Part shown: positions 23,716 to 38,300 of the stretch, one piece after another
How the letters are laid out: each line of letters starts with the position of its first letter
Numbering within the stretch: the stretch's first letter is position 1
Source: Limanda limanda
Lineage: Eukaryota > Chordata > Actinopteri > Pleuronectiformes > Pleuronectidae
NCBI RefSeq assembly: GCF_963576545.1
Contig: NW_026870601.1
Location: 371,431 to 435,430 of the forward strand
Direction of reading: 5' to 3'
Length of the DNA: 64,000 nt
Translations under genes and position numbers: made by a program
Notes under the pieces: model-generated
Databases searched by the model: none
Seen by the model: only the letters and a program-made list of their open reading frames with translations
What the model was told of the DNA's origin: nothing

Positions 23716-26700
23716 GATATTCTTGAATAACTTTTTTTGTGAAGGTCGGAGAGACTTGGAAAGTGGTTGCATCTGGACTAATTTGGGTCCTGCGGATCGA
23801 TTGGTACCATCCCCGAGCTTGTACGACCTTCGGAAGAGGTCGACCGACGAAATTCCCCCAAATCTGAGGAGATATTCTTGAATAACTTTTTTTGTGAAGG
23901 TCGGAGAGACTTGCAAGTAGGCTCTACCCCCACTAAATGGGGTTGCGCGCATCGATCAGTACCATCCTTGAGCTTCTCCGACTTTTGGAAGGGTTAGGGT
24001 TAGGGTTAGGGATGAAAGCACATAGGAGAAAGAGATATTCTTGAATAACTTTTTTTGTGAAGGTCGGAGAGACTTGCAAGTAGGCTCTACCCCCACTAAA
24101 TGGGGTAGCGCGCATCGATCGGTACCATCCTTGAGCTTCTCCGACTTTCGGAAGGGTTAGGGTTAGGGTTAGGGATGAAAGCACATAGGAGAAAGAGATA
24201 TTCTTGAATAACTTTTTTTGTGAAGGTCGGAGAGACTTGCAAATAGGCTCTACCCCCACTAAATGGGGTAGCGCGCATCGATCGGTACCATCCTTGAGCT
24301 TCTCCGACTTTCGGAAGGGTTAGGGTTAGGGTTAGGGATGAAAGCACATAGGAGAAAGAGATATTCTTGAATAACTTTTTTTGTGAAGGTCGGAAAGACT
24401 TGCAAGTAGGCTCTACCCCCACTAAATGGGGTAGCGCGCATCGATCGGTACCATCCTTGAGCTTCTCCGACTTTCGGAAGGGTTAGGGTTAGGGTTAGGG
24501 ATGAAAGCACATAGGAGAAAGAGATATTCTTGAATAACTTTTTTTGTGAAGGTCGGAGAGACTTGGAAAGTGGTTGCATCTGGACTAATTTGGGTCCTGC
24601 GGATCGATTGGTACCATCCCCGAGCTTGTACGACCTTCGGAAGAGGTCGACCGACGAAATTCCCCCAAATCTGAGGAGATATTCTTGAATAACTTTTTTT
24701 GTGAAGGTCGGAGAGACTTGCAAGTAGGCTCTACCCCCACTAAATGGGGTTGCGCGCATCGATCAGTACCATCCTTGAGCTTCTCCGACTTTCGGAAGGG
24801 TTAGGGTTAGGGTTAGGGATGAAAGCACATAGGAGAAAGAGATATTCTTGAATAACTTTTTTTGTGAAGGTCGGAGAGACTTGCAAGTAGGCTCTACCCC
24901 CACTAAATGGGGTAGCGCGCATCGATCGGTACCATCCTTGAGCTTCTCCGACTTTCGGAAGGGTTAGGGTTAGGGTTAGGGATGAAAGCACATAGGAGAA
25001 AGAGATATTCTTGAATAACTTTTTTTGTGAAGGTCGGAGAGACTTGCAAGTAGGCTCTACCCCCACTAAATGGGGTAGCGCGCATCGATCGGTACCATCC
25101 TTGAGCTTCTCCGACTTTCGGAAGGGTTAGGGTTAGGGTTAGGGATGAAAGCACATAGGAGAAAGAGATATTCTTGAATAACTTTTTTTGTGAAGGTCGG
25201 AGAGACTTGCAAGTAGGCTCTACCCCCACTAAATGGGGTAGCGCGCATCGATCGGTACCATCCTTGAGCTTCTCCGACTTTCGGAAGGGTTAGGGTTAGG
25301 GTTAGGGATGAAAGCACATAGGAGAAAGAGATATTCTTGAATAACTTTTTTTGTGAAGGTCGGAGAGACTTGCAAGTAGGCTCTACCCCCACTAAATGGG
25401 GTAGCGCGCATCGATCGGTACCATCCTTGAGCTTCTCCGACTTTCGGAAGGGTTAGGGTTAGGGTTAGGGATGAAAGCACATAGGAGAAAGAGATATTCT
25501 TGAATAACTTTTTTTGTGAAGGTCGGAGAGACTTGCAAGTAGGCTCTACCCCCACTAAATGGGGTAGCGCGCATCGATCGGTACCATCCTTGAGCTTCTC
25601 CGACTTTCGGAAGGGTTAGGGTTAGGGTTAGGGATGAAAGCACATAGGAGAAAGAGATATTCTTGAATAACTTTTTTTGTGAAGGTCGGAGAGACTTGCA
25701 AGTAGGCTCTACCCCCACTAAATGGGGTAGCGCGCATCGATCGGTACCATCCTTGAGCTTCTCCGACTTTCGGAAGGGTTAGGGTTAGGGTTAGGGATGA
25801 AAGCACATAGGAGAAAGAGATATTCTTGAATAACTTTTTTTGTGAAGGTCGGAGAGACTTGCAAGTAGGCTCTACCCCCACTAAATGGGGTAGCGCGCAT
25901 CGATCGGTACCATCCTTGAGCTTCTCCGACTTTCGGAAGGGTTAGGGTTAGGGTTAGGGATGAAAGCACATAGGAGAAAGAGATATTCTTGAATAACTTT
26001 TTTTGTGAAGGTCGGAGAGACTTGCAAGTAGGCTCTACCCCCACTAAATGGGGTAGCGCGCATCGATCGGTACCATCTTTGAGCTTCTCCGACTTTCGGA
26101 AGGGTTAGGGTTAGGGTTAGGGATGAAAGCACATAGGAGAAAGAGATATTCTTGAATAACTTTTTTTGTGAAGGTCGGAGAGACTTGGAAAGTGGTTGCA
26201 TCTGGACTAATTTGGGTCCTGCGGATCGATTGGTACCATCCCCGAGCTTGTACGACCTTCGGAAGAGGTCGACCGACGAAATTCCCCCAAATCTGAGGAG
26301 ATATTCTTGAATAACTTTTTTTGTGAAGGTCGGAGAGACTTGCAAGTAGGCTCTACCCCCACTAAATGGGGTAGCGCGCATCGATCGGTACCATCCTTGA
26401 GCTTCTCCGACTTTCGGAAGGGTTAGGGTTAGGGTTAGGGATGAAAGCACATAGGAGAAAGAGATATTCTTGAATAACTTTTTTTGTGAAGGTCGGAGAG
26501 ACTTGCAAGTAGGCTCTACCCCCACTAAATGGGGTAGCGCGCATCGATCGGTACCATCCTTGAGCTTCTCCGACTTTCGGAAGGGTTAGGGTTAGGGTTA
26601 GGGATGAAAGCACATAGGAGAAAGAGATATTCTTGAATAACTTTTTTTGTGAAGGTCGGAGAGACTTGGAAAGTGGTTGCATCTGGACTAATTTGGGTCC

Positions 26701-29700
26701 TGCAGATCGATTGGTACCATCCCCGAGCTTGTACGACCTTCGGAAGAGGTCGACCGACGAAATTCCCCCAAATCTGAGGAGATATTCTTGAATAACTTTT
26801 TTTGTGAAGGTCGGAGAGACTTGCAAGTAGGCTCTACCCCCACTAAATGGGGTTGCGCGCATCGATCAGTACCATCCTTGAGCTTCTCCGACTTTTGGAA
26901 GGGTTAGGGTTAGGGATGAAAGCACATAGGAGAAAGAGATATTCTTGAATAACTTTTTTTGTGAAGGTCGGAGAGACTTGCAAGTAGGCTCTACCCCCAC
27001 TAAATGGGGTAGCGCGCATCGATCGGTACCATCCTTGAGCTTCTCCGACTTTCGGAAGGGTTAGGGTTAGGGTTAGGGATGAAAGCACATAGGAGAAAGA
27101 GATATTCTTGAATAACTTTTTTTGTGAAGGTCGGAGAGACTTGCAAGTAGGCTCTACCTCCACTAAATGGGGTAGCGCGCATCGATCGGTACCATCCTTG
27201 AGCTTCTCCGACTTTCGGAAGGGTTAGGGTTAGGGTTAGGGATGAAAGCACATAGGAGAAAGAGATATTCTTGAATAACTTTTTTTGTGAAGGTCGGAGA
27301 GACTTGGAAAGTGGTTGCATCTGGACTAATTTGGGTCCTGCAGATCGATTGGTACCATCCCCGAGCTTGTACGACCTTCGGAAGAGGTCGACCGACGAAA
27401 TTCCCCCAAATCTGAGGAGATATTCTTGAATAACTTTTTTTGTGAAGGTCGGAGAGACTTGCAAGTAGGCTCTACCCCCACTAAATGGGGTTGCGCGCAT
27501 CGATCAGTACCATCCTTGAGCTTCTCCGACTTTTGGAAGGGTTAGGGTTAGGGTTAGGGATGAAAGCACATAGAAGAAAGAGATATTCTTGAATAACTTT
27601 TTTTGTGAAGGTCGGAGAGACTTGCAAGTAGGCTCTACCCCCACTAAATGGGGTAGCGCGCATCGATCGGTACCATCCTTGAGCTTCTCCGACTTTCGGA
27701 AGGGTTAGGGTTAGGGTTAGGGATGAAAGCACATAGGAGAAAGAGATATTCTTGAATAACTTTTTTTGTGAAGGTCGGAGAGACTTGCAAGTAGGCTCTA
27801 CCCCCACTAAATGGGGTAGCGCGCATCGATCAGTACCATCCTTGAGCTTATCCGACTTTCGGAAGGGTTAGGGTTAGGGTTAGGGATGAAAGCACATAGG
27901 AGAAAGAGATATTCTTGAATAACTTTTTTTGTGAAGGTCGGAGAGACTTGCAAGTAGGCTCTACCCCCACTAAATGGGGTAGCGCGCATCGATCGGTACT
28001 ATCTTTGAGCTTCTCCGACTTTCGGAAGGGTTAGGGTTAGGGTTAGGGATGAAAGCACATAGGAGAAAGAGATATACTTGAATAACTTTTTTTGTGAAGG
28101 TCGGAGAGACTTGGAAAGTGGTTGCATCTGGACTAATTTGGGTCCTGCGGATCGATTGGTACCATCCCCGAGCTTGTACGACCTTCGGAAGAGGTCGACC
28201 GACGAAATTCCCCCAAATCTGAGGAGATATTCTTGAATAACTTTTTTTGTGAAGGTCGGAGAGACTTGCAAGTAGGCTCTACCCCCACTAAATGGGGTAG
28301 CGCGCATCGATCGGTACCATCCTTGAGCTTCTCCGACTTTCGGAAGGGTTAGGGTTAGGGTTAGGGATGAAAGCACATAGGAGAAAGAGATATTCTTGAA
28401 TAACTTTTTTTGTGAAGGTCGGAGAGACTTGGAAAGTGGTTGCATCTGGACTAATTTGGGTCCTGCGGATCGATTGGTACCATCCCCGAGCTTGTACGAC
28501 CTTCGGAAGAGGTCGACCGACGAAATTCCCCCAAATCTGAGGAGATATTCTTGAATAACCTTTTTTGTGAAGGTCGGAGAGACTTGCAAGTAGGCTCTAC
28601 TCCCACTAAATGGGGTTGCGCGCATCGATCGGTACCATCCTTGAGCTTCTCCGACTTTCGGAAGGGTTAGGGTTAGGGTTAGGGATGAAAGCACATAGGA
28701 GAAAGAGATATTCTTGAATAACTTTTTTTGTGAAGGTCGGAGAGACTTGCAAGTAGGCTCTACCCCCACTAAATGGGGTAGCGCGCATCGATCGGTACCA
28801 TCCTTGAGCTTCTCCGACTTTCGGAAGGGTTAGGGTTAGGGTTAGGGATGAAAGCACATAGGAGAAAGAGATATTCTTGAATAACTTTTTTTGTGAAGGT
28901 CGGAGAGACTTGGAAAGTGGTTTCATCTGGACTAATTTGGGTCCTGCGGATCGATTGGTACCATCCCCGAGCTTGTACGACCTTCGGAAGAGGTCGACCG
29001 ACGAAATTCCCCCAAATCTGAGGAGATATTCTTGAATAACTTTTTTTGTGAAGGTCGGAGAGACTTGCAAGTAGGCTCTACCCCCACTAAATGGGGTTGC
29101 GCGCATCGATCAGTACCATCCTTGAGCTTCTCCGACTTTCGGAAGGGTTAGGGTTAGGGTTAGGGATGAAAGCACATAGGAGAAAGAGATATTCTTGAAT
29201 AACTTTTTTTGTGAAGGTCGGAGAGACTTGCAAGTAGGCTCTACCCCCACTAAATGGGGTAGCGCGCATCGATCAGTACCATCCTTGAGCTTCTCCGACT
29301 TTCGGAAGGGTTAGGGTTAGGGTTAGGGATGAAAGCACATAGGAGAAAGAGATATTCTTGAATAACTTTTTTTGTGAAGGTCGGAGAGACTTGCAAGTAG
29401 GCTCTACCCCCACTAAATGGGGTAGCGCGCATCGATCGGTACCATCCTTGAGCTTCTCCGACTTTCGGAAGGGTTAGGGTTAGGGTTAGGGATGAAAGCA
29501 CATAGGAGAAAGAGATATTCTTGAATAACTTTTTTTGTGAAGGTCGGAGAGACTTGCAAGTAGGCTCTACCCCCACTAAATGGGGTTGCGCGCATCGATC
29601 AGTACCATCCTTGAGCTTCTCCGACTTTCGGAAGGGTTAGGGTTAGGGTTAGGGATGAAAGCACATAGGAGAAAGAGATATTCTTGAATAACTTTTTTTG

Positions 29701-31624
29701 TGAAGGTCGGAGAGACTTGCAAGTAGGCTCTACCCCCACTAAATGGGGTAGCGCGCATCGATCGGTACCATCCTTGAGCTTCTCCGACTTTCGGAAGGGT
29801 TAGGGTTAGGGTTAGGGATGAAAGCACATAGGAGAAAGAGATATTCTTGAATAACTTTTTTTGTGAAGGTCGGAGAGACTTGCAAATAGGCTCTACCCCC
29901 ACTAAATGGGGTAGCGCGCATCGATCGGTACCATCCTTGAGCTTCTCCGACTTTCGGAAGGGTTAGGGTTAGGGTTAGGGATGAAAGCACATAGGAGAAA
30001 GAGATATTCTTGAATAACTTTTTTTGTGAAGGTCGGAGAGACTTGCAAGTAGGCTCTACCCCCACTAAATGGGGTAGCGCGCATCGATCGGTACCATCCT
30101 TGAGCTTCTCCGACTTTCGGAAGGGTTAGGGTTAGGGTTAGGGATGAAAGCACATAGGAGAAAGAGATATTCTTGAATAACTTTTTTTGTGAAGGTCGGA
30201 GAGACTTGGAAAGTGGTTGCATCTGGACTAATTTGGGTCCTGCGGATCGATTGGTACCATCCCCGAGCTTGTACGACCTTCGGAAGAGGTCGACCGACGA
30301 AATTCCCCCAAATCTGAGGAGATATTCTTGAATAACTTTTTTTGTGAAGGTCGGAGAGACTTGCAAGTAGGCTCTACCCCCACTAAATGGGGTTGCGCGC
30401 ATCGATCAGTACCATCCTTGAGCTTCTCCGACTTTCGGAAGGGTTAGGGTTAGGGTTAGGGATGAAAGCACATAGGAGAAAGAGATATTCTTGAATAACT
30501 TTTTTTGTGAAGGTCGGAGAGACTTGCAAGTAGGCTCTACCCCCACTAAATGGGGTAGCGCGCATCGATCGGTACCATCCTTGAGCTTCTCCGACTTTCG
30601 GAAGGGTTAGGGTTAGGGTTAGGGATGAAAGCACATAGGAGAAAGAGATATTCTTGAATAACTTTTTTTGTGAAGGTCGGAGAGACTTGCAAGTAGGCTC
30701 TACCCCCACTAAATGGGGTAGCGCGCATCGATCGGTACCATCCTTGAGCTTCTCCGACTTTCGGAAGGGTTAGGGTTAGGGTTAGGGATGAAAGCACATA
30801 GGAGAAAGAGATATTCTTGAATAACTTTTTTTGTGAAGGTCGGAGAGACTTGCAAGTAGGCTCTACCCCCACTAAATGGGGTAGCGCGCATCGATCGGTA
30901 CCATCCTTGAGCTTCTCCGACTTTCGGAAGGGTTAGGGTTAGGGTTAGGGATGAAAGCACATAGGAGAAAGAGATATTCTTGAATAACTTTTTTTGTGAA
31001 GGTCGGAGAGACTTGCAAGTAGGCTCTACCCCCACTAAATGGGGTAGCGCGCATCGATCGGTACCATCCTTGAGCTTCTCCGACTTTCGGAAGGGTTAGG
31101 GTTAGGGTTAGGGATGAAAGCACATAGGAGAAAGAGATATTCTTGAATAACTTTTTTTGTGAAGGTCGGAGAGACTTGCAAGTAGGCTCTACCCCCACTA
31201 AATGGGGTAGCGCGCATCGATCGGTACCATCCTTGAGCTTCTCCGACTTTCGGAAGGGTTAGGGTTAGGGTTAGGGATGAAAGCACATAGGAGAAAGAGA
31301 TATTCTTGAATAACTTTTTTTGTGAAGGTCGGAGAGACTTGCAAGTAGGCTCTACCCCCACTAAATGGGGTAGCGCGCATCGATCGGTACCATCCTTGAG
31401 CTTCTCCGACTTTCGGAAGGGTTAGGGTTAGGGTTAGGGATGAAAGCACATAGGAGAAAGAGATATTCTTGAATAACTTTTTTTGTGAAGGTCGGAGAGA
31501 CTTGCAAGTAGGCTCTACCCCCACTAAATGGGGTAGCGCGCATCGATCGGTACCATCCTTGAGCTTCTCCGACTTTCGGAAGGGTTAGGGTTAGGGTTAG
31601 GGATGAAAGCACATAGGAGAAAGA
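23716..31624 (+). repeat. Long-range duplicated block, copy II
   Basis: This is the counterpart of 3897-12443. Relative to it, this copy has one B plus four A monomers collapsed to a shorter run near 27 kb and two more A monomers in its last run. Substitutions private to this copy include TAGAAGAAAG near 27573, GAGCTTATCC near 27845 and GTACTATCTTTG near 27997, so the copies have begun to diverge. Confidence 0.85.
28071..29024 (+). repeat. 954-bp cassette B-A-B-A-A-B, copy 3
   Basis: Markers match the copy at 9216 including GATATACTTG in the first B, so these two copies are closest to each other. Confidence 0.85.
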
Positions 31625-34600
31625 GATATTCTTGAATAACTTTTTTTGTGAAGGTCGGAGAGACTTGGAAAGTGGTTGCATCTGGACTAATTTGGGTCCT
31701 GCAGATCGATTGGTACCATCCCCGAGCTTGTACGACCTTCGGAAGAGGTCGACCGACGAAATTCCCCCAAATCTGAGGAGATATTCTTGAATAACTTTTT
31801 TTGTGAAGGTCGGAGAGACTTGCAAGTAGGCTCTACCCCCACTAAATGGGGTTGCGCGCATCGATCAGTACCATCCTTGAGCTTCTCCGACTTTTGGAAG
31901 GGTTAGGGTTAGGGTTAGGGATGAAAGCACATAGGAGAAAGAGATATTCTTGAATAACTTTTTTTGTGAAGGTCGGAGAGACTTGCAAGTAGGCTCTACC
32001 CCCACTAAATGGGGTAGCGCGCATCGATCGGTACCATCCTTGAGCTTCTCCGACTTTCGGAAGGGTTAGGGTTAGGGTTAGGGATGAAAGCACATAGGAG
32101 AAAGAGATATTCTTGAATAACTTTTTTTGTGAAGGTCGGAGAGACTTGCAAGTAGGCTCTACCCCCACTAAATGGGGTAGCGCGCATCGATCGGTACCAT
32201 CCTTGAGCTTCTCCGACTTTCGGAAGGGTTAGGGTTAGGGTTAGGGATGAAAGCACATAGGAGAAAGAGATATTCTTGAATAACTTTTTTTGTGAAGGTC
32301 GGAGAGACTTGCAAGTAGGCTCTACCCCCACTAAATGGGGTAGCGCGCATCGATCGGTACCATCCTTGAGCTTCTCCGACTTTCGGAAGGGTTAGGGTTA
32401 GGGTTAGGGATGAAAGCACATAGGAGAAAGAGATATTCTTGAATAACTTTTTTTGTGAAGGTCGGAGAGACTTGGAAAGTGGTTGCATCTGGACTAATTT
32501 GGGTCCTGCGGATCGATTGGTACCATCCCCGAGCTTGTACGACCTTCGGAAGAGGTCGACCGACGAAATTCCCCCAAATCTGAGGAGATATTCTTGAATA
32601 ACTTTTTTTGTGAAGGTTGGAGAGACTTGCAAGTAGGCTCTACCCCCACTAAATGGGGTAGCGCGCATCGATCGGTACCATCCTTGAGCTTCTCCGACTT
32701 TCGGAAGGGTTAGGGTTAGGGTTAGGGATGAAAGCACATAGGAGAAAGAGATATTCTTGAATAACTTTTTTTGTGAAGGTCGGAGAGACTTGGAAAGTGG
32801 TTGCATCTGGACTAATTTGGGTCCTGCGGATCGATTGGTACCATCCCCGAGCTTGTACGACCTTCGGAAGAGGTCGACCGACGAAATTCCCCCAAATCTG
32901 AGGAGATATTCTTGAATAACCTTTTTTGTGAAGGTCGGAGAGACTTGCAAGTAGGCTCTACCCCCACTAAATGGGGTTGCGCGCATCGATCGGTACCATC
33001 CTTGAGCTTCTCCGACTTTCGGAAGGGTTAGGGTTAGGGTTAGGGATGAAAGCACATAGGAGAAAGAGATATTCTTGAATAACTTTTTTTGTGAAGGTCG
33101 GAGAGACTTGCAAGTAGGCTCTACCCCCACTAAATGGGGTAGCGCGCATCGATCGGTACCATCCTTGAGCTTCTCCGACTTTCGGAAGGGTTAGGGTTAG
33201 GGTTAGGGATGAAAGCACATAGGAGAAAGAGATATTCTTGAATAACTTTTTTTGTGAAGGTCGGAGAGACTTGGAAAGTGGTTGCATCTGGACTAATTTG
33301 GGTCCTGCGGATCGATTGGTACCATCCCCGAGCTTGTACGACCTTCGGAAGAGGTCGACCGACGAAATTCCCCCAAATCTGAGGAGATATTCTTGAATAA
33401 CTTTTTTTGTGAAGGTCGGAGAGACTTGCAAGTAGGCTCTACCCCCACTAAATGGGGTTGCGCGCATCGATCAGTACCATCTTTGAGCTTCTCCGACTTT
33501 CGGAAGGGTTAGGGTTAGGGATGAAAGCACATAGGAGAAAGAGATATTCTTGAATAACTTTTTTTGTGAAGGTCGGAGAGACTTGCAAGTAGGCTCTACC
33601 CCCACTAAATGGGGTAGCGCGCATCGATCGGTACCATCCTTGAGCTTCTCCGACTTTCGGAAGGGTTAGGGTTAGGGTTAGGGATGAAAGCACATAGGAG
33701 AAAGAGATATTCTTGAATAACTTTTTTTGTGAAGGTCGGAGAGACTTGCAAATAGGCTCTACCCCCACTAAATGGGGTAGCGCGCATCGATCGGTACCAT
33801 CCTTGAGCTTCTCCGACTTTCGGAAGGGTTAGGGTTAGGGTTAGGGATGAAAGCACATAGGAGAAAGAGATATTCTTGAATAACTTTTTTTGTGAAGGTC
33901 GGAAAGACTTGCAAGTAGGCTCTACCCCCACTAAATGGGGTAGCGCGCATCGATCGGTACCATCCTTGAGCTTCTCCGACTTTCGGAAGGGTTAGGGTTA
34001 GGGTTAGGGATGAAAGCACATAGGAGAAAGAGATATTCTTGAATAACTTTTTTTGTGAAGGTCGGAGAGACTTGGAAAGTGGTTGCATCTGGACTAATTT
34101 GGGTCCTGCGGATCGATTGGTACCATCCCCGAGCTTGTACGACCTTCGGAAGAGGTCGACCGACGAAATTCCCCCAAATCTGAGGAGATATTCTTGAATA
34201 ACTTTTTTTGTGAAGGTCGGAGAGACTTGCAAGTAGGCTCTACCCCCACTAAATGGGGTTGCGCGCATCGATCAGTACCATCCTTGAGCTTCTCCGACTT
34301 TCGGAAGGGTTAGGGTTAGGGTTAGGGATGAAAGCACATAGGAGAAAGAGATATTCTTGAATAACTTTTTTTGTGAAGGTCGGAGAGACTTGCAAGTAGG
34401 CTCTACCCCCACTAAATGGGGTAGCGCGCATCGATCGGTACCATCCTTGAGCTTCTCCGACTTTCGGAAGGGTTAGGGTTAGGGTTAGGGATGAAAGCAC
34501 ATAGGAGAAAGAGATATTCTTGAATAACTTTTTTTGTGAAGGTCGGAGAGACTTGCAAGTAGGCTCTACCCCCACTAAATGGGGTAGCGCGCATCGATCG

Positions 34601-35327
34601 GTACCATCCTTGAGCTTCTCCGACTTTCGGAAGGGTTAGGGTTAGGGTTAGGGATGAAAGCACATAGGAGAAAGAGATATTCTTGAATAACTTTTTTTGT
34701 GAAGGTCGGAGAGACTTGCAAGTAGGCTCTACCCCCACTAAATGGGGTAGCGCGCATCGATCGGTACCATCCTTGAGCTTCTCCGACTTTCGGAAGGGTT
34801 AGGGTTAGGGTTAGGGATGAAAGCACATAGGAGAAAGAGATATTCTTGAATAACTTTTTTTGTGAAGGTCGGAGAGACTTGCAAGTAGGCTCTACCCCCA
34901 CTAAATGGGGTAGCGCGCATCGATCGGTACCATCCTTGAGCTTCTCCGACTTTCGGAAGGGTTAGGGTTAGGGTTAGGGATGAAAGCACATAGGAGAAAG
35001 AGATATTCTTGAATAACTTTTTTTGTGAAGGTCGGAGAGACTTGCAAGTAGGCTCTACCCCCACTAAATGGGGTAGCGCGCATCGATCGGTACCATCCTT
35101 GAGCTTCTCCGACTTTCGGAAGGGTTAGGGTTAGGGTTAGGGATGAAAGCACATAGGAGAAAGAGATATTCTTGAATAACTTTTTTTGTGAAGGTCGGAG
35201 AGACTTGCAAGTAGGCTCTACCCCCACTAAATGGGGTAGCGCGCATCGATCGGTACCATCCTTGAGCTTCTCCGACTTTCGGAAGGGTTAGGGTTAGGGT
35301 TAGGGATGAAAGCACATAGGAGAAAGA
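31625..35327 (+). repeat. Mosaic segment, partial third copy of the 3.9-kb block
   Basis: A runs are 4,1,2,4,7. The part from 32432 matches 3098 onward at an offset of 29,334 bp, then 29,328 bp after a 157-bp A at 33386. It carries the GGTTGG (32615), CAAATAGG (33749) and GGAAAGAC (33901) markers. The nine-A run of copy I is seven A here. Confidence 0.8.
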
Positions 35328-38300
35328 GATATTCTTGAATAACTTTTTTTGTGAAGGTCGGAGAGACTTGGAAAGTGGTTGCATCTGGACTAATTTGGGT
35401 CCTGCAGATCGATTGGTACCATCCCCGAGCTTGTACGACCTTCGGAAGAGGTCGACCGACGAAATTCCCCCAAATCTGAGGAGATATTCTTGAATAACTT
35501 TTTTTGTGAAGGTCGGAGAGACTTGCAAGTAGGCTCTACCCCCACTAAATGGGGTTGCGCGCATCGATCAGTACCATCCTTGAGCTTCTCCGACTTTTGG
35601 AAGGGTTAGGGTTAGGGTTAGGGATGAAAGCACATAGGAGAAAGAGATATTCTTGAATAACTTTTTTTGTGAAGGTCGGAGAGACTTGCAAGTAGGCTCT
35701 ACCCCCACTAAATGGGGTAGCGCGCATCGATCGGTACCATCCTTGAGCTTCTCCGACTTTCGGAAGGGTTAGGGTTAGGGTTAGGGATGAAAGCACATAG
35801 GAGAAAGAGATATTCTTGAATAACTTTTTTTGTGAAGGTCGGAGAGACTTGCAAGTAGGCTCTACCCCCACTAAATGGGGTAGCGCGCATCGATCGGTAC
35901 CATCCTTGAGCTTCTCCGACTTTCGGAAGGGTTAGGGTTAGGGTTAGGGATGAAAGCACATAGGAGAAAGAGATATTCTTGAATAACTTTTTTTGTGAAG
36001 GTCGGAGAGACTTGCAAGTAGGCTCTACCCCCACTAAATGGGGTAGCGCGCATCGATCGGTACCATCCTTGAGCTTCTCCGACTTTCGGAAGGGTTAGGG
36101 TTAGGGTTAGGGATGAAAGCACATAGGAGAAAGAGATATTCTTGAATAACTTTTTTTGTGAAGGTCGGAGAGACTTGGAAAGTGGTTGCATCTGGACTAA
36201 TTTGGGTCCTGCAGATCGATTGGTACCATCCCCGAGCTTGTACGACCTTCGGAAGAGGTCGACCGACGAAATTCCCCCAAATCTGAGGAGATATTCTTGA
36301 ATAACTTTTTTTGTGAAGGTCGGAGAGACTTGCAAGTAGGCTCTACCCCCACTAAATGGGGTTGCGCGCATCGATCAGTACCATCCTTGAGCTTCTCCGA
36401 CTTATGGAAGGGTTAGGGTTAGGGTTAGGGATGAAAGCACATAGGAGAAAGAGATATTCTTGAATAACTTTTTTTGTGAAGGTCGGAGAGACTTGCAAGT
36501 AGGCTCTACCCCCACTAAATGGGGTAGCGCGCATCGATCGGTACCATCCTTGAGCTTCTCCGACTTTCGGAAGGGTTAGGGTTAGGGTTAGGGATGAAAG
36601 CACATAGGAGAAAGAGATATTCTTGAATAACTTTTTTTGTGAAGGTCGGAGAGACTTGCAAGTAGGCTCTACCCCCACTAAATGGGGTAGCGCGCATCGA
36701 TCGGTACCATCCTTGAGCTTCTCCGACTTTCGGAAGGGTTAGGGTTAGGGTTAGGGATGAAAGCACATAGGAGAAAGAGATATTCTTGAATAACTTTTTT
36801 TGTGAAGGTCGGAGAGACTTGCAAGTAGGCTCTACCCCCACTAAATGGGGTAGCGCGCATCGATCGGTACCATCCTTGAGCTTCTCCGACTTTCGGAAGG
36901 GTTAGGGTTAGGGTTAGGGATGAAAGCACATAGGAGAAAGAGATATTCTTGAATAACTTTTTTTGTGAAGGTCGGAGAGACTTGGAAAGTGGTTGCATCT
37001 GGACTAATTTGGGTCCTGCGGATCGATTGGTACCATCCCCGAGCTTGTACGACCTTCGGAAGAGGTCGACCGACGAAATTCCCCCAAATCTGAGGAGATA
37101 TTCTTGAATAACTTTTTTTGTGAAGGTCGGAGAGACTTGCAAGTAGGCTCTACCCCCACTAAATGGGGTTGCGCGCATCGATCAGTACCATCCTTGAGCT
37201 TCTCCGACTTTCGGAAGGGTTAGGGTTAGGGTTAGGGATGAAAGCACATAGGAGAAAGAGATATTCTTGAATAACTTTTTTTGTGAAGGTCGGAGAGACT
37301 TGGAAAGTGGTTGCATCTGGACTAATTTGGGTCCTGCGGATCGATTGGTACCATCCCCGAGCTTGTACGACCTTCGGAAGAGGTCGACCGACGAAATTCC
37401 CCCAAATCTGAGGAGATATTCTTGAATAACTTTTTTTGTGAAGGTCGGAGAGACTTGCAAGTAGGCTCTACCCCCACTAAATGGGGTAACGCGCATCGAT
37501 CGGTACCATCCTTGAGCTTCTCCGACTTTCGGATGGGTTAGGGTTAGGGTTAGGGATGAAAGCACATAGGAGAAAGAGATATTCTTGAATAACTTTTTTT
37601 GTGAAGGTCGGAGAGACTTGGAAAGTGGTTGCATCTGGACTAATTTGGGTCCTGCGGATCGATTGGTACCATCCCCGAGCTTGTACGACCTTCGGAAGAG
37701 GTCGACCGACGAAATTCCCCCAAATCTGAGGAGATATTCTTGAATAACCTTTTTTGTGAAGGTCGGAGAGACTTGCAAGTAGGCTCTACTCCCACTAAAT
37801 GGGGTTGCGCGCATCGATCGGTACCATCCTTGAGCTTCTCCGACTTTCGGAAGGGTTAGGGTTAGGGTTAGGGATGAAAGCACATAGGAGAAAGAGATAT
37901 TCTTGAATAACTTTTTTTGTGAAGGTCGGAGAGACTTGCAAGTAGGCTCTACCCCCACTAAATGGGGTAGCGCGCATCGATCGGTACCATCCTTGAGCTT
38001 CTCCGACTTTCGGAAGGGTTAGGGTTAGGGTTAGGGATGAAAGCACATAGGAGAAAGAGATATTCTTGAATAACTTTTTTTGTGAAGGTCGGAGAGACTT
38101 GGAAAGTGGTTTCATCTGGACTAATTTGGGTCCTGCGGATCGATTGGTACCATCCCCGAGCTTGTACGACCTTCGGAAGAGGTCGACCGACGAAATTCCC
38201 CCAAATCTGAGGAGATATTCTTGAATAACTTTTTTTGTGAAGGTCGGAGAGACTTGCAAGTAGGCTCTACCCCCACTAAATGGGGTTGCGCGCATCGATC

